64,000 nucleotides of DNA, from NCBI GenBank assembly GCA_044224925.1, contig JBGAJM010000012.1:4810-68809 (forward strand). The letters run 5' to 3'. The position numbers and the translations under genes are program-made. This document shows, piece by piece, positions 7,715-17,532 of the stretch. The notes under the pieces are model-generated. The model had not been told where the DNA came from. It was given only the letters and a program-made list of their open reading frames with translations, and ran no database searches. Position 1 is the first letter of the stretch. Each line of letters starts with the position of its first letter. This DNA is from Kapaibacterium sp044224925. GTDB lineage: Bacteria; Bacteroidota; Ignavibacteria; Kapaibacteriales; Kapaibacteriaceae.

Positions 7715-10700
7715 TTACCGCAGGACGGAGAACTGTCCGTGCGAGATCTGAACGGGTCTCGAACCCGATTCACTCCACACCGCTGCATAGTAGACGCCGG
7801 AGGGAAGGCCCGTTAGATCGACGATCTCACCGCGGTGAACGACCCCCGACATGTGAATGGTGCCCACGGCGTCGACGACGCGCAGCAGGAGCCGCTCGTT
7901 CTTCACCGGTCTGTCGTGCAGCAGCACTCCGTCGATGACGATGCTCACCACATCGCGCGACGGATTCGGATAGACGGCAAGGATGGACGCGTTGGTGAGG
8001 TCGACGGAGCGCATCGACTGCAGGTCGACACTGCGAGTGGTGCCGCGAGCCATGCGCCCAAACGACACCGGCTGCGGATCGATGTCGCGGTCCTCGCGGT
8101 ACATGAGGGCGTCGGCACCTGCATGCAGAAGGCGCAGCCGATAGGTGCGGTTGTCGCCGTTGCTCACGTAGTACCGCTGATGGACCTCGTTGTCGGGAGC
8201 CGACGCGTCTGCTGCTGCAAGATCAAGTTGTGCCGACATGGGCGCACTCGGGTCGCTATCCTCGATCGACAGTTGAATGCCGTCGCGAAGTCCGCCGCCG
8301 GAGATGATATCGATGCCGCTGATGTCGTCGACGATGAAGTCGTCGGAGACGAGTGTCGTGGGTCCGGTGGTCAAGGCATGCTGCTGCATTGCCATGGCCG
8401 TGCTGCCCGAGTATCCGCTGCGAAGTGCAGTATCGGTCTGCGGGTGAAATGCGATCGGCGTCCCGTCTTCAAGGACGGCGCGCACGGTCACGCTCTCATC
8501 GCGTTGCTGATATCCGGATCGCGTAACGGGAGCTGCCGGGGTCTCGTCAGCCGACGTCTTGTAGAACGCCTCGGCACTCACGTACAGATGCGGGGGCGTG
8601 TCGCCCGTGTACTGCATGATGCGTCGTATCGGTCGAATGCCAAGCGGGAAGTTCTCGCGCATGCGCATGGCAAGATGCGGCCAGGCACCGCCGGCGGTGA
8701 GGAAGTCGTAGTGCAGGATCAGACCCGACGACGACGGCAGGCGCGGCGTGCGACGAAGAAAGATCTGCTGCACGGAGATGGAAGGAAACTGCGCGAGGCC
8801 TGTCCAGTAGGAGGCATGCCCGGAGTCGCGATGACTCCGCAGCGTGTCGTAGACGGCAGAATCCAACACACAATAGTTCACAACGAGCGACGAGTCGGAA
8901 ACGTCGCCGCGAATGATGTGCAGGCTGTCGTCATAGCTCACGAGACTGTCGTCAACGACGCCCTCCCACGTAAGCGAGTCGATGCGCACGATGCCGCTTG
9001 TGAGAACCGGGTGGAAGAGGCTCACCGTGCTGCCATAGGTGGTGTTCGTCCACCAGTAATGCAACTGTGACGGGATCGTATCGGTGCGGTCGATGAAGTG
9101 GTTATAGCGTATGCGCGACCGGCCCTGCGAGGTGATGTATTCGGCCCATGCAACGGTCTCGTGGTTGTAGGAGAACGATCCGCTCGGCGAACCGTCGGCA
9201 TCACGGATGAAGAGACCCATGGTGTCCGACTGCAGGCTCCTGACAACCACCGGCAGCTCTGCACGTGCCCCTGCTTCTTTGCCGCCCACAACGGCGATCC
9301 TGTTCGTCGTATCAAGAGGAATGGACGGCGGTGAGCTGGAATCGTAGGACATCTCCACAAATCGCGGAAGTGTGCGGGCAATGGCACTTCCGGTGCCGGG
9401 CGTAAGACGTGTGTATCGTATGTGCGGATGCGTGGAACCCTCCTGCCATACGAGTGTTGCATCGGTGCGCTGGTGTGCGATATTGGAATACACGTTCAGG
9501 CTCGGGAAGCGGGCCGTTCCGCCGACGAGGGTGTCGGTGCCGCTGATGATCGTAGGGGTCGGAACTCTTGTCAGTGCACTCTGGTTCGGCAACCACGTCT
9601 GCGTGCTGCTCTTCTTTCCGGCACCGATGCCGGTGTTGCTTGCACTCCATGCATAGTACATGGTGTTGCTGCCGCTTGCATTGATCACGGGCGTACCGTA
9701 GCGTGCGAGGCTCTTGAGCGTGTCGGCACCGCCGTCGTGGTTCATGTCCTTGCGGCAGACCACCAGCGAGCGGCCGTTGGCGCCGAGATAGGTTGTGTCC
9801 GTGGAGGCAGCATCGAGAAAGGCATTCTCGACCACATGAAAGTAGGTATTGCGCTCCGGCGTTTTCGTCCACATGTCCTCACAAGCATAGACAACGAAGA
9901 TCTTCGGCACGTTGCTCTGCACTTCACGCACGACGATGCTCGGGAAACCGCACGAGCAGTCCTTGAGTGTCGTCACAAGTGTGTCAAGGTTCGACAGGTA
10001 TCCTGCGGAATCGGCGGGGTCATTATAGCGTGTTCCGTATGCTCTATCGGTAGGATAGATGCTGAGCCCCGTCTGCTTGCTGAGTGCAATGGAGGGTTCC
10101 CATGCGATACCGTCCACCGATGGGAGCGTGTCCTTGTGATAGAGTCGCGACCGTTTGTAGTAGACCGTCCACACATTCAATCGAGCTGATTCCTTCAGTT
10201 CGCGAGCGTGATAGACCATGTGATAGCGAATGGAATCCGTATAGCCCGACGAATCCGCCTTCGCAACAGGAAAGGCGATCAGTTTGTTCTGTGTGGAGTA
10301 GGCCAGATAACCGCTTGCGATCGAATCGGCTGCACGAATGCATTTGATGCGGAGGAACCGTGTTTCGCCGGGACGCAGATCGATGGTGAAGTGCTTCTGA
10401 GAAGAGACCACCGTATCGATCGCCCATGCAGAGTCCTGCCGTGGCACCATGTCGCGAATGTTGAACAGGTAGGGAGTAGAGAGATCGACAGAATACTTGA
10501 ACGGGATCTCGATGCGTCGTGCGCCCACCTGGCGGTAGCGCAGGTCGGGACGGCTATGGCGCGTAAGGGTATCGAAGTCGTACGACGCCATGAACTCGAT
10601 GGAGTCGAGAAGGTGTGCATTGTACAGCCACGGCAGCGTACGCCTGTTCGTAACGGCAAGGATGCAGAACGTGTCGGTCGTTCCTGCTTCGACGGTGTCC

Positions 10701-13438
10701 ATGAGAACCATATCATACAGATTCTCATCCGTCGGCTCTTCACGCAGCACAAGCGTGGTATCCGACGCTGAGGTGCGCTCCCACCTGTACACGTGCACGG
10801 AATCAGCGAAGGCCTCCACCCAGTGGCGCAGCCGATTGGTATCACCGTTCATGAGTGTGCGATAGCCCTTGCCGAACCACCCCACGGGGCGTGTGCGCAT
10901 GAAGTAGTAGGCGTTGGAGCGATCGACGGAATGCGGGTAGACGGTCTGCGTGTCGGTGACAAGATCGTGCCACCACTTCGACTCCATGAGCATGGAACGG
11001 CGGCCCGCGTAGACGTGCTGCGAAGAGTCGCCGGGCATACATCGTTTGATGCCCATGAAGCCGGCCATCGTGTCGAGGTTGTTGTAGGACTGGATCATGT
11101 ACGGGTCATTGTCGGTGAGGTAGTCGCTCCCCAGATGACCCGAGTTGACAAGACTGTCAGCCGTTACGGTGGTGTCGTGGTCCCAGGCACGCGCTACGGA
11201 GTCGTCGCAGATGGGGCCGGGAAGGAAGGCCTTCGTAGAAGGGCGGTGCGTGGAATCAATGATGTCAGGATCATCACTGGGATAGATCTGTTTTCCCGCA
11301 AAGAACGACTCGTCCAGCGAATCCGTTGGCGGTGGCACCGGATACCCATAGCGCCACTTGTCATACATGAATCCTCGGCAGCCCATGGAGAGCGACGCGC
11401 CGTGCTCAAGGCGCACCCATTCACCCGTCTGCGGCACCTTATCAGTGTGCCGGAAGTAGGGACGTCCGCTCGAATCCACATTGAACGTCGGGTTCATGTG
11501 ATAGAAGAAGTTCGCCCACCAGTCACGGCGCTTGGCAAAGAACATGTCTCCGGTCTGATACATCATGACAAAGGCGATGTTCTCGAACCAGGCCGCCGGA
11601 CCTCGGTCGGAATTGATGAACTCCTGATAGGCGACACCCGTACGATAGGCCGAGTCGAGCGGCAGACCATAGGTTCCGTAGCCCGAGCGTGCATAGTTCG
11701 TCTTCACCATGGCTTCCGAAAGAAGCGGATCCGTGACGACGGCGTCTCGGCTATAACCGTTCTTGAGTCCCATCGATGGCGTCGGCATGGGTGTATTGGT
11801 GTGGACGTTACCTTCCTTGCCGTTGGCGAAGTATGGTGCTGCGACCTGGAAGCCGGGCTGCGACATGCCTGCCATCCACAGGAACTTCGTCGGGAATCCC
11901 TGCAGCTTCTGATGACCGTACTCGCCGTGCTCATTGTCGCCCGTGAACAGCGGTCCGCCGAAGCCCGCCTCCGACGTCAGGCGCTTGTCAAGTAATTGCA
12001 ACCGGTAGCGCATACCAAGCAAGTGCTCGATGCGGAACTCGTCGCACATGTAGAACGACAGCACCTTGAAGGTGCGACCCGTCGAATCGTGATAGGCATT
12101 GAGCTCGCTCTTCATGGACGCAACGTGATCTTTCATCTGACTCGCCCACAACTGATCATTGTATCCGCTCGTCGCACGCTTGGTCTGTGGTGTGAGTAGC
12201 GAGATGGAACGGATAGCCACCGACGAATTGCCATGATACCACACCGTCACGCCGAGCGTGTCGATGGCCATGTAGCGTTTGTTGGTGTCGGCCAACGTTA
12301 ACGTGTCGGCGTTGTGTCGTGGAAAGTCAAAGGGCTCATGCTTGAGAATGTGGGGGCGGCGCTGGCCAAACAATGTATCTCCGCCAGGTTGTGCTTGGAT
12401 CTCCAGTAAAGTGTCCGTTCTGAATTCCGCCACGATGGTAATGTCAGGACCATGTGCATCAGAGTGCAACGGCAGCATATTTCGCCGGATCACAATCGAG
12501 TCAACGAACTCATTGGTATCAACATCGCGCATATGCATTTCTGTACCACGTCCGTTGGGGAGTTGGAATGTACCTGCAATTGCATCCGGAACAGTGCGGA
12601 ATGGCATGCGATAACGAATTGAATCAACGGTCTTGTTCGTGTCGACGTGATCCTTCCAACGCAACTGATACGGAACGACAACGCTGACAACTGCAGCAGT
12701 GTCTTCGATTTCGTCAGAGGATGAAGTTCGCCGAAGGTTGATCACAAGCTGCAAGCGCCTGCAGTCGACGCTGTCTTTAGGCGGGAACTCAGTGTCAAGC
12801 GGCGAATTCCAGTCGACAGCACTTGTGATGTACAACCTGTTACGCGGCTCGGCGGAATCCAACACCTTCACGGGATACGTCAGCGATGTGTCTATGTCGA
12901 GGCGGTAGCGCCGGTAGTTGACGTCGCTCGTCACCGACGAGACCGAACCGTAGTGCCGTGCCGTGAACGATAGCGGCCAGGCATCTGTGTCGCGCGGTTG
13001 CCACGATCTGTCGTAGCCACCATTCTCAGCGGGCTCCCAACGCATGCCCATCCACTCGTCGATAAAGGCCATGTTCGAGCCGGGCAGATTTGCGAGCGGC
13101 GATGTCCAGACGAGATAGTTCGTATCACCATTGCCGCGTCCCAAGTGCTTGAGCTGACGGATATGACCGAGTGCGTCAAGGTATCCGAACTGATCGGCCG
13201 TCACATTCATGCGAAGCGATGTGTTGAGCTTGTCGAGATCGGCTGTGCCCCACTGATGACCAAGTGCGAACGAGGGCAGCCGTGCGGTAAAGACCGTCGT
13301 GTCCCACACGAATGTCGAGTCGATGCTGTGCAGGTCACCAACGAGAATGGTGTTTTGTGCATGGGCACAAACTTGAAGTCCCGTGAAGAGCAGTACCAGA
13401 CTCAGCACGCGCACACTCGTGGCCGTGACAGCCCTCAT
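7715..13438 (-). CDS. Giant secreted protein with type IX sorting tail
   Basis: The ATG at 13438 gives a 1907-residue protein with a clear Sec signal (MRAVTATSVRVLSLVLLFTG, cleavage likely after ...CAHA). Most of the length has no domain I can name: it is rich in Asp, Thr, Tyr and Trp, beta-rich, and contains stretches that look like secreted-repeat or fibronectin-like material. The last 85 or so residues match a type IX sorting tail: LAVYPNPSRDVVSIVI, LLRVVDAVG, LPSGVYYAAVW and a final QFSVLR. It should therefore cross the outer membrane and be anchored or released. An upstream in-frame start would add a Cys/Arg-rich tail inside the previous gene and is not used. It lies 14 bases downstream of the FG-GAP gene, and its N-terminal coding region is duplicated as a remnant at 15006-15194. 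Confidence 0.85.
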   Translation of the reverse strand: MRAVTATSVRVLSLVLLFTGLQVCAHAQNTILVGDLHSIDSTFVWDTTVFTARLPSFALGHQWGTADLDKLNTSLRMNVTADQFGYLDALGHIRQLKHLGRGNGDTNYLVWTSPLANLPGSNMAFIDEWMGMRWEPAENGGYDRSWQPRDTDAWPLSFTARHYGSVSSVTSDVNYRRYRLDIDTSLTYPVKVLDSAEPRNRLYITSAVDWNSPLDTEFPPKDSVDCRRLQLVINLRRTSSSDEIEDTAAVVSVVVPYQLRWKDHVDTNKTVDSIRYRMPFRTVPDAIAGTFQLPNGRGTEMHMRDVDTNEFVDSIVIRRNMLPLHSDAHGPDITIVAEFRTDTLLEIQAQPGGDTLFGQRRPHILKHEPFDFPRHNADTLTLADTNKRYMAIDTLGVTVWYHGNSSVAIRSISLLTPQTKRATSGYNDQLWASQMKDHVASMKSELNAYHDSTGRTFKVLSFYMCDEFRIEHLLGMRYRLQLLDKRLTSEAGFGGPLFTGDNEHGEYGHQKLQGFPTKFLWMAGMSQPGFQVAAPYFANGKEGNVHTNTPMPTPSMGLKNGYSRDAVVTDPLLSEAMVKTNYARSGYGTYGLPLDSAYRTGVAYQEFINSDRGPAAWFENIAFVMMYQTGDMFFAKRRDWWANFFYHMNPTFNVDSSGRPYFRHTDKVPQTGEWVRLEHGASLSMGCRGFMYDKWRYGYPVPPPTDSLDESFFAGKQIYPSDDPDIIDSTHRPSTKAFLPGPICDDSVARAWDHDTTVTADSLVNSGHLGSDYLTDNDPYMIQSYNNLDTMAGFMGIKRCMPGDSSQHVYAGRRSMLMESKWWHDLVTDTQTVYPHSVDRSNAYYFMRTRPVGWFGKGYRTLMNGDTNRLRHWVEAFADSVHVYRWERTSASDTTLVLREEPTDENLYDMVLMDTVEAGTTDTFCILAVTNRRTLPWLYNAHLLDSIEFMASYDFDTLTRHSRPDLRYRQVGARRIEIPFKYSVDLSTPYLFNIRDMVPRQDSAWAIDTVVSSQKHFTIDLRPGETRFLRIKCIRAADSIASGYLAYSTQNKLIAFPVAKADSSGYTDSIRYHMVYHARELKESARLNVWTVYYKRSRLYHKDTLPSVDGIAWEPSIALSKQTGLSIYPTDRAYGTRYNDPADSAGYLSNLDTLVTTLKDCSCGFPSIVVREVQSNVPKIFVVYACEDMWTKTPERNTYFHVVENAFLDAASTDTTYLGANGRSLVVCRKDMNHDGGADTLKSLARYGTPVINASGSNTMYYAWSASNTGIGAGKKSSTQTWLPNQSALTRVPTPTIISGTDTLVGGTARFPSLNVYSNIAHQRTDATLVWQEGSTHPHIRYTRLTPGTGSAIARTLPRFVEMSYDSSSPPSIPLDTTNRIAVVGGKEAGARAELPVVVRSLQSDTMGLFIRDADGSPSGSFSYNHETVAWAEYITSQGRSRIRYNHFIDRTDTIPSQLHYWWTNTTYGSTVSLFHPVLTSGIVRIDSLTWEGVVDDSLVSYDDSLHIIRGDVSDSSLVVNYCVLDSAVYDTLRSHRDSGHASYWTGLAQFPSISVQQIFLRRTPRLPSSSGLILHYDFLTAGGAWPHLAMRMRENFPLGIRPIRRIMQYTGDTPPHLYVSAEAFYKTSADETPAAPVTRSGYQQRDESVTVRAVLEDGTPIAFHPQTDTALRSGYSGSTAMAMQQHALTTGPTTLVSDDFIVDDISGIDIISGGGLRDGIQLSIEDSDPSAPMSAQLDLAAADASAPDNEVHQRYYVSNGDNRTYRLRLLHAGADALMYREDRDIDPQPVSFGRMARGTTRSVDLQSMRSVDLTNASILAVYPNPSRDVVSIVIDGVLLHDRPVKNERLLLRVVDAVGTIHMSGVVHRGEIVDLTGLPSGVYYAAVWSESGSRPVQISHGQFSVLR

Positions 13439-13452
13439 GATGGCCTCCGCAG

Positions 13453-14922
13453 TTATCGTGTGACGGGGATCGAGACGACAAGAGTGCCGATGTGCACGCG
13501 CAGGAAGTAAGCGCCCGAGGGCCGGTTGTGTAGAAGTGTGGCTACGTCGTAGTGCTTGACTCCGACGTCGAGCGTAGTTGGCGGGACGACCGTCCACTGC
13601 TGACCTGTGACGGTAGCAACGTCGACGGAGACAACGTCAGATGTGACGAGTGTAACATCGAGTTGATTGCCGACAATGCTGGCCGTTGAAATCCTGGGGT
13701 CGTCGGTCGGGTTCTCGTCTACACCGACGGATTGATCGAAGGTGATCACCGCCATGCGTCCATCTACCGTGCCGCCCGTGAGGACGATATCAGGTTTGCC
13801 GTCACCCGTCTGATCGTTGATCACAGTGAATCCACGTGCTGGCTGAAGCCCCGTTCTATTGTAGCTGAATTTTGCGAAGGCAGTCGTGATGTTATCGGCA
13901 TAGAAATAGCAAAAGCCTCGATAGGTATCGATGCCGATAACGGGAACATCAGTGCCTAGACTATGACCCATGTTGTCACAGAAGGCAAGTGAATACTCGG
14001 TCACCTTCTCGCCCGTGGGAGCGAACCGTCCGTCGGTGATGTCGAAGCGCTCCACGCCTTTCGTCACCGGGTCCCACTTCAACACTCGTTCAACAAGTAG
14101 ATAGTCCTTATGATGAACCGTATCGATGAGCTCCTCTACCATGCCAAACGGATCATCGTTCAGTGATGAACTTCCGCCGTAGAGTGAATCAAGTGGTGTG
14201 AACGTTGTCTCGAAGATATTGCCTGTGCGTTTCAGGCCAACGTCATAGAGCATCATGATTGGAGAAAGGTCGGACTGACCACGCTCCCATTGTACAAATC
14301 GCCACCGACCCGAAGAAGAACGAAAGAATGCACGTTTCAGCGATTTGTAGCGGTTCGGATAGCCATGGATCTCGGCCACACGCTCGCATCCCTTGCCTGC
14401 ATTGGGTCCGCCAAGGATAACGTGGGCTAGCATACCTCCACCCAACAGATCGCACACCACGTCTAGGTATCCGTCGCCGTCGACATCCATGGAATAGTTT
14501 GGGAGAATGTTTGAAGTCCAGCAGTTGACAGTATCAAGTCTAGTGCGCCGGGAGGGATCGCCAATGAATTCACAATGCTCGATTCGTCCATTAACATTCA
14601 TGTACTCCAGTGGTGGAACTCCATCATAATCAATCTGCATAAATACACTATTCCAATACAAAGGTGTTGGCAAACTCGTGTCTATTCGTGGTGAGGTCTT
14701 GAAAGCCCGACCTCCCGTAGTCGAGCTCACAGTAACAACATCCATGCCTGGACTCTCACATGGTGATGCGGTGTATTGCGGCGCGCCAACGGACCCGCCC
14801 ACCCGCACATTCATCACTGTTTTGACGGGCACTGCTTTGGAGATGTCGAACGGCACTTGTGCGCTAACCAAACACGTAGCCGAAAGGATCAATGCTATCA
14901 TCAAACGTCGATACGTTCTCAT
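13453..14922 (-). CDS. Secreted FG-GAP/VCBS-type protein with type IX-like tail
   Basis: The ATG at 14922 gives 489 residues beginning with a Sec signal (MRTYRRLMIALILSATCLVSA). Two calcium-loop motifs typical of FG-GAP/VCBS beta-propeller repeats are visible: DVDGDGYLDVV near residue 150 and DQTGDGKPDIV near residue 370. The C-terminal 80 residues (VDVATVTGQQW, LLHNRPSGAYFLRVHIG, ending IPVTR) resemble the type IX sorting tail although the YPNP motif is missing. It is a close paralogue of the gene at 15209-16679; the two copies share long identical stretches such as VRVGG, NYSMDVDGDGYLDVVCDLL and VILGGPNAGKGC. The pairing with the giant cargo gene 14 bases downstream is repeated in the upstream duplicate. 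Function unknown; binding or adhesion is only a guess. Confidence 0.82.
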   Translation of the reverse strand: MRTYRRLMIALILSATCLVSAQVPFDISKAVPVKTVMNVRVGGSVGAPQYTASPCESPGMDVVTVSSTTGGRAFKTSPRIDTSLPTPLYWNSVFMQIDYDGVPPLEYMNVNGRIEHCEFIGDPSRRTRLDTVNCWTSNILPNYSMDVDGDGYLDVVCDLLGGGMLAHVILGGPNAGKGCERVAEIHGYPNRYKSLKRAFFRSSSGRWRFVQWERGQSDLSPIMMLYDVGLKRTGNIFETTFTPLDSLYGGSSSLNDDPFGMVEELIDTVHHKDYLLVERVLKWDPVTKGVERFDITDGRFAPTGEKVTEYSLAFCDNMGHSLGTDVPVIGIDTYRGFCYFYADNITTAFAKFSYNRTGLQPARGFTVINDQTGDGKPDIVLTGGTVDGRMAVITFDQSVGVDENPTDDPRISTASIVGNQLDVTLVTSDVVSVDVATVTGQQWTVVPPTTLDVGVKHYDVATLLHNRPSGAYFLRVHIGTLVVSIPVTR

Positions 14923-15005
14923 CAGACCCGCTCCACAATACTCTAAGGTGCGATTGCGACTCAAACATAGGCAGGAATTGGATGCCTCGCCACCTTACTT
15001 CCTTG

Positions 15006-15194
15006 TCATCCGATAATCGAATGAAGTGCGCATTTGCGCTTGTCGAGATCGGCTGCTCCCCACTGATGCCCGAGTGCAAACGAGGGCAGCCCACCAACGA
15101 GTATGGTGTTTTGAGCATGGACACAAACTTGCAGTACCGTGAAGAGCAGTACCGTACTCAGCATGTGCACACCCGAGCCTGTGACAGCCCTCAT
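15006..15194 (-). pseudogene. Remnant of a duplicated giant cargo gene (N-terminus only)
   Basis: A 62-codon frame begins MRAVTGSGVHMLSTVLLFTV and continues VCVHAQNTILVGG-LPSFALGHQWGAADLDK. This matches the first 70 or so residues of the giant cargo at 7715-13438, with an internal loss of about 19 residues (the segment between ILVG and LPSFALGH) and no homology after LDK. The spacer to the preceding FG-GAP stop is the same 14 bases as in the intact pair. The remnant still has a signal peptide and could make a tiny exported peptide, but it is better read as a decayed copy left by a tandem duplication followed by a large deletion. Confidence 0.8.
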
Positions 15195-15208
15195 GATGGC
15201 CTCCGCAG

Positions 15209-16679
15209 TTATCGTGTGACGGGGATCGAGACGACGTGGGTGCCGATGTGCACGCGCAAAAAGTAGGCGCCCGATGGGCGGTTGCGAAGCAAGGTTGCAA
15301 TGTCATAGTGCAGTGTGCCCGTATCTGCATGTGTTGGCGGCACTGCAGTCCATTGTTGTCCCGTGACTGTGGCAACATCGATGGAGATCGTCTCAGGTGT
15401 TGTGAGCACGATGTCTACGTGATCACCCACAACGCGTGCTGTTGATGATGCGGGTTGGTCTGTTAAGGCATCCTCGACGCCAACGGATTGGTCAAAAGTG
15501 ATCACCATCATGCGGCCGTCCGTAGGAGAACCCCCGGAAAGAACAATGTCAGGTTTTCCGTCTCCGGTTTGGTCATTGATAACGGTAAATCCCGCTACCG
15601 GTTGTATGCCGGTATTGGTTGGAATAAAGCGAGCGAACGGCGTTGTGATGTTATCTGCAAAACAATAGCAAAAACCACGACTACTGCCGATGCCGATGAT
15701 AGGGATATCCGTACCAAGACTGTGGCCAAGGTTGTCATTGTCGCCGAGCTGATACCCCGTGACCCGTTCACCTGTTGAGGTGAACTTTCCATTCGTGATA
15801 TCGAACCGTTCAACCGCCCAGGTTCTATCGCTGAAATTCACAATACGTTCCATCAGCAGGTAGTCCTTCTTGTGCACGGTATCGACGACCTCCTCCACCA
15901 CACCAAACGGATCGTCATCAAGCGACGAGCTGCCTCCGTACAGAGAATCCAAGGGTGTGAATGTTGTCTCGAATGCGTTTCCTACTCGCTTGAGGCCGAC
16001 GTCATAGAGGAACATCCTTGGCGATAGGTCCGATTGACCGCGCTCCCATTGCACGAAACGCCATCGTCCTGATGACGATCGAAAGAACGAACATTGCTCC
16101 GATTTGTAGTTGTGCGGATACCCGCGGATCACAGCAACTCGCTGACAGCCTTTGCCGGCATTAGGACCACCCAAGATCACATGAGCCAAAACTCCGCCAC
16201 CCAGCAGGTCGCACACGACATCGAGATACCCGTCGCCGTCCACATCCATGGAGTAGTTGGGGAGGATGTTCCTCGTCCAGCAGTTGACCGTGTCTATGGA
16301 TACCCGATGAAAACTCCCGTCAAAGTCACCGCAGCGGTCGATTCGGCCATTGTCACTCATTAGTTCGAATGGTGGCATGCCATCGTAATCGATGGACATA
16401 GATGAGAGGCCCAACCCCTTTGGCGCTTCCGCCGATGTGTCTATACGTGGTAATGTGTTGAAGACTCGGCCACCAGTCGAACTGCCAATCGTCAAAACGT
16501 TAAACTCTAGAACATCGCACGGCGATGGAACATATCGCGGCCTCCCCACTTCGCCACCAACTCGCACATTCATTACCGTCTTTGCCAATAGCCTTCGACA
16601 GATCGAACGGCACCTGCGCTACACCAACATGATGCAGACACAACACGAGAACGATGCCGATGAGTGAGCGTGTGATCAC
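15209..16679 (-). CDS. FG-GAP-type secreted protein, paralogous copy with a frameshift near the start
   Basis: Paralogue of the gene at 13453-14922 with the same domain order: two calcium loops (DVDGDGYLDVV, DQTGDGKPDIV) and a type IX-like tail ending IPVTR. The GTG at 16679 overlaps the trmB stop (GTGA) and opens a signal peptide MITRSLIGIVLVLCL followed by AQVPFDLSKA, which aligns with AQVPFDISKA in the paralogue. Directly after this the frame changes: 7 bases separate the Ala codon from the shared KTVMNVR block, where the paralogue has 9, so 2 bases are missing or 1 is extra. The main frame (from about 16588, where a TTG could serve) is otherwise open. The gene is either a recent pseudogene that has lost secretion or a sequencing artefact. 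Confidence 0.72.
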
Positions 16680-17374
16680 GGGATGGCGTTCGGTGTGGCG
16701 ACAGTGATACGTCGGGCGGTGCGTCGGACGTAGGGGATGTTCTTGCGATCGCAGAAGCGTTGCTGATCGGTGGTGCCGGGCAGACCCCAGGCGTCGTCGT
16801 CGTGGGGGTCGGAAAGAACGAAGCCGCCGTGCGCTGCGATGACCTGACCTTGATACTCGTCCACATCCGGTCGGTCCGTTGCCAGATACAACACGGCATC
16901 GGGACGCATCACGCGATGGAGCATGTTCAAGAAGTCGACCGTGAAGGCGCGACGTTTATGGTGCTTGTTCTTTGGCCATGGGTCCGGAAAGAGATAGAAG
17001 ACACGGTCGATGCTCTCTGTTACGATGAAGTCGATGCCGTTCACCACCGAATACCACCGGGCATGAGCATTGCCGAGCTGTTCACCCCGAATGACGCCGT
17101 TGATCCAGTCCACCAACTGATCCCGCACCTCGATGCCGAAGATGTTCACGTCGGGATGGGCCATGGCATAGGCCAGTAGAAGTCCGCCTCGACCGCAGCC
17201 GATGTCGAGCACCGTGGGCGGCGCGCCGTTCGCAAAGACGGTGCTCCAGTCGATCCGGTCGATATCCGGCGGATACCACGCCGGAAGATGCTTGTGCTGA
17301 TGCGCCGGAAGGTAGAGCAGGGAGCTCACATGGTGGCGAACACGGGGAATGGGATACTTTTTTGAATCGATCAT
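16676..17374 (-). CDS. trmB: tRNA (guanine-N7-)-methyltransferase
   Basis: Cytosolic methyltransferase forming m7G46 in the variable loop of tRNAs with S-adenosylmethionine. The ATG at 17374 gives 232 residues, a normal family length. Motif I is VLDIGCGRGGLLLAYA (residues 55-70), followed by IFGIEVRDQLVDWI and the diagnostic block YLFPDPWPKNKHHKRR (127-142), then YLATDRPDVDEY. A longer upstream start exists but has no support and would run through the promoter region. It diverges from secD across a 158-base gap, and on the minus strand TAGTTTTG (17398-17405) lies 23 bases upstream of the start. Its stop overlaps the GTG start of the FG-GAP paralogue. Confidence 0.93.
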   Translation of the reverse strand: MIDSKKYPIPRVRHHVSSLLYLPAHQHKHLPAWYPPDIDRIDWSTVFANGAPPTVLDIGCGRGGLLLAYAMAHPDVNIFGIEVRDQLVDWINGVIRGEQLGNAHARWYSVVNGIDFIVTESIDRVFYLFPDPWPKNKHHKRRAFTVDFLNMLHRVMRPDAVLYLATDRPDVDEYQGQVIAAHGGFVLSDPHDDDAWGLPGTTDQQRFCDRKNIPYVRRTARRITVATPNAIP

Positions 17375-17397
17375 GGGCTCTTCTTCACGGTTTTCCA

Positions 17398-17447
17398 CAA
17401 AACTAACGCCCAACCACCCTCTTGAAACGCGTTTTTTCCTATCTTCG
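17398..17447. promoter_or_regulatory. Divergent promoter region of trmB and secD
   Basis: On the minus strand TAGTTTTG (17398-17405) fits the Bacteroidota -7 element TAnnTTTG and points to trmB. On the plus strand TATCTTCG (17440-17447) fits the close variant seen before other genes here and points to secD, 85 bases upstream of its start. The two overlap within 50 bases, so expression of the two genes may be linked. The -33 elements are weak (TTTC about 18 bases upstream on the trmB side). Confidence 0.5.
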
Positions 17448-17450
17448 CAG

Positions 17451-17472
17451 TCCTTTTGTCCATGCAAAAGGA
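17451..17472 (+). promoter_or_regulatory. Short hairpin in the secD leader
   Basis: TCCTTTTG (17451-17458) and CAAAAGGA (17465-17472) form a perfect 8-bp stem with a six-base loop just downstream of the putative secD -7 element. It is followed by G/C-rich sequence rather than a T-run, so it is not a normal intrinsic terminator. It could stabilise or regulate the secD mRNA leader. Its function is unproven. Confidence 0.35.
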
Positions 17473-17532
17473 CGGGACGGGCGTGTGCAGTTTTGCCGCC
17501 CGAGCACTCGTAATTGACTTCGATCGAAGAAC

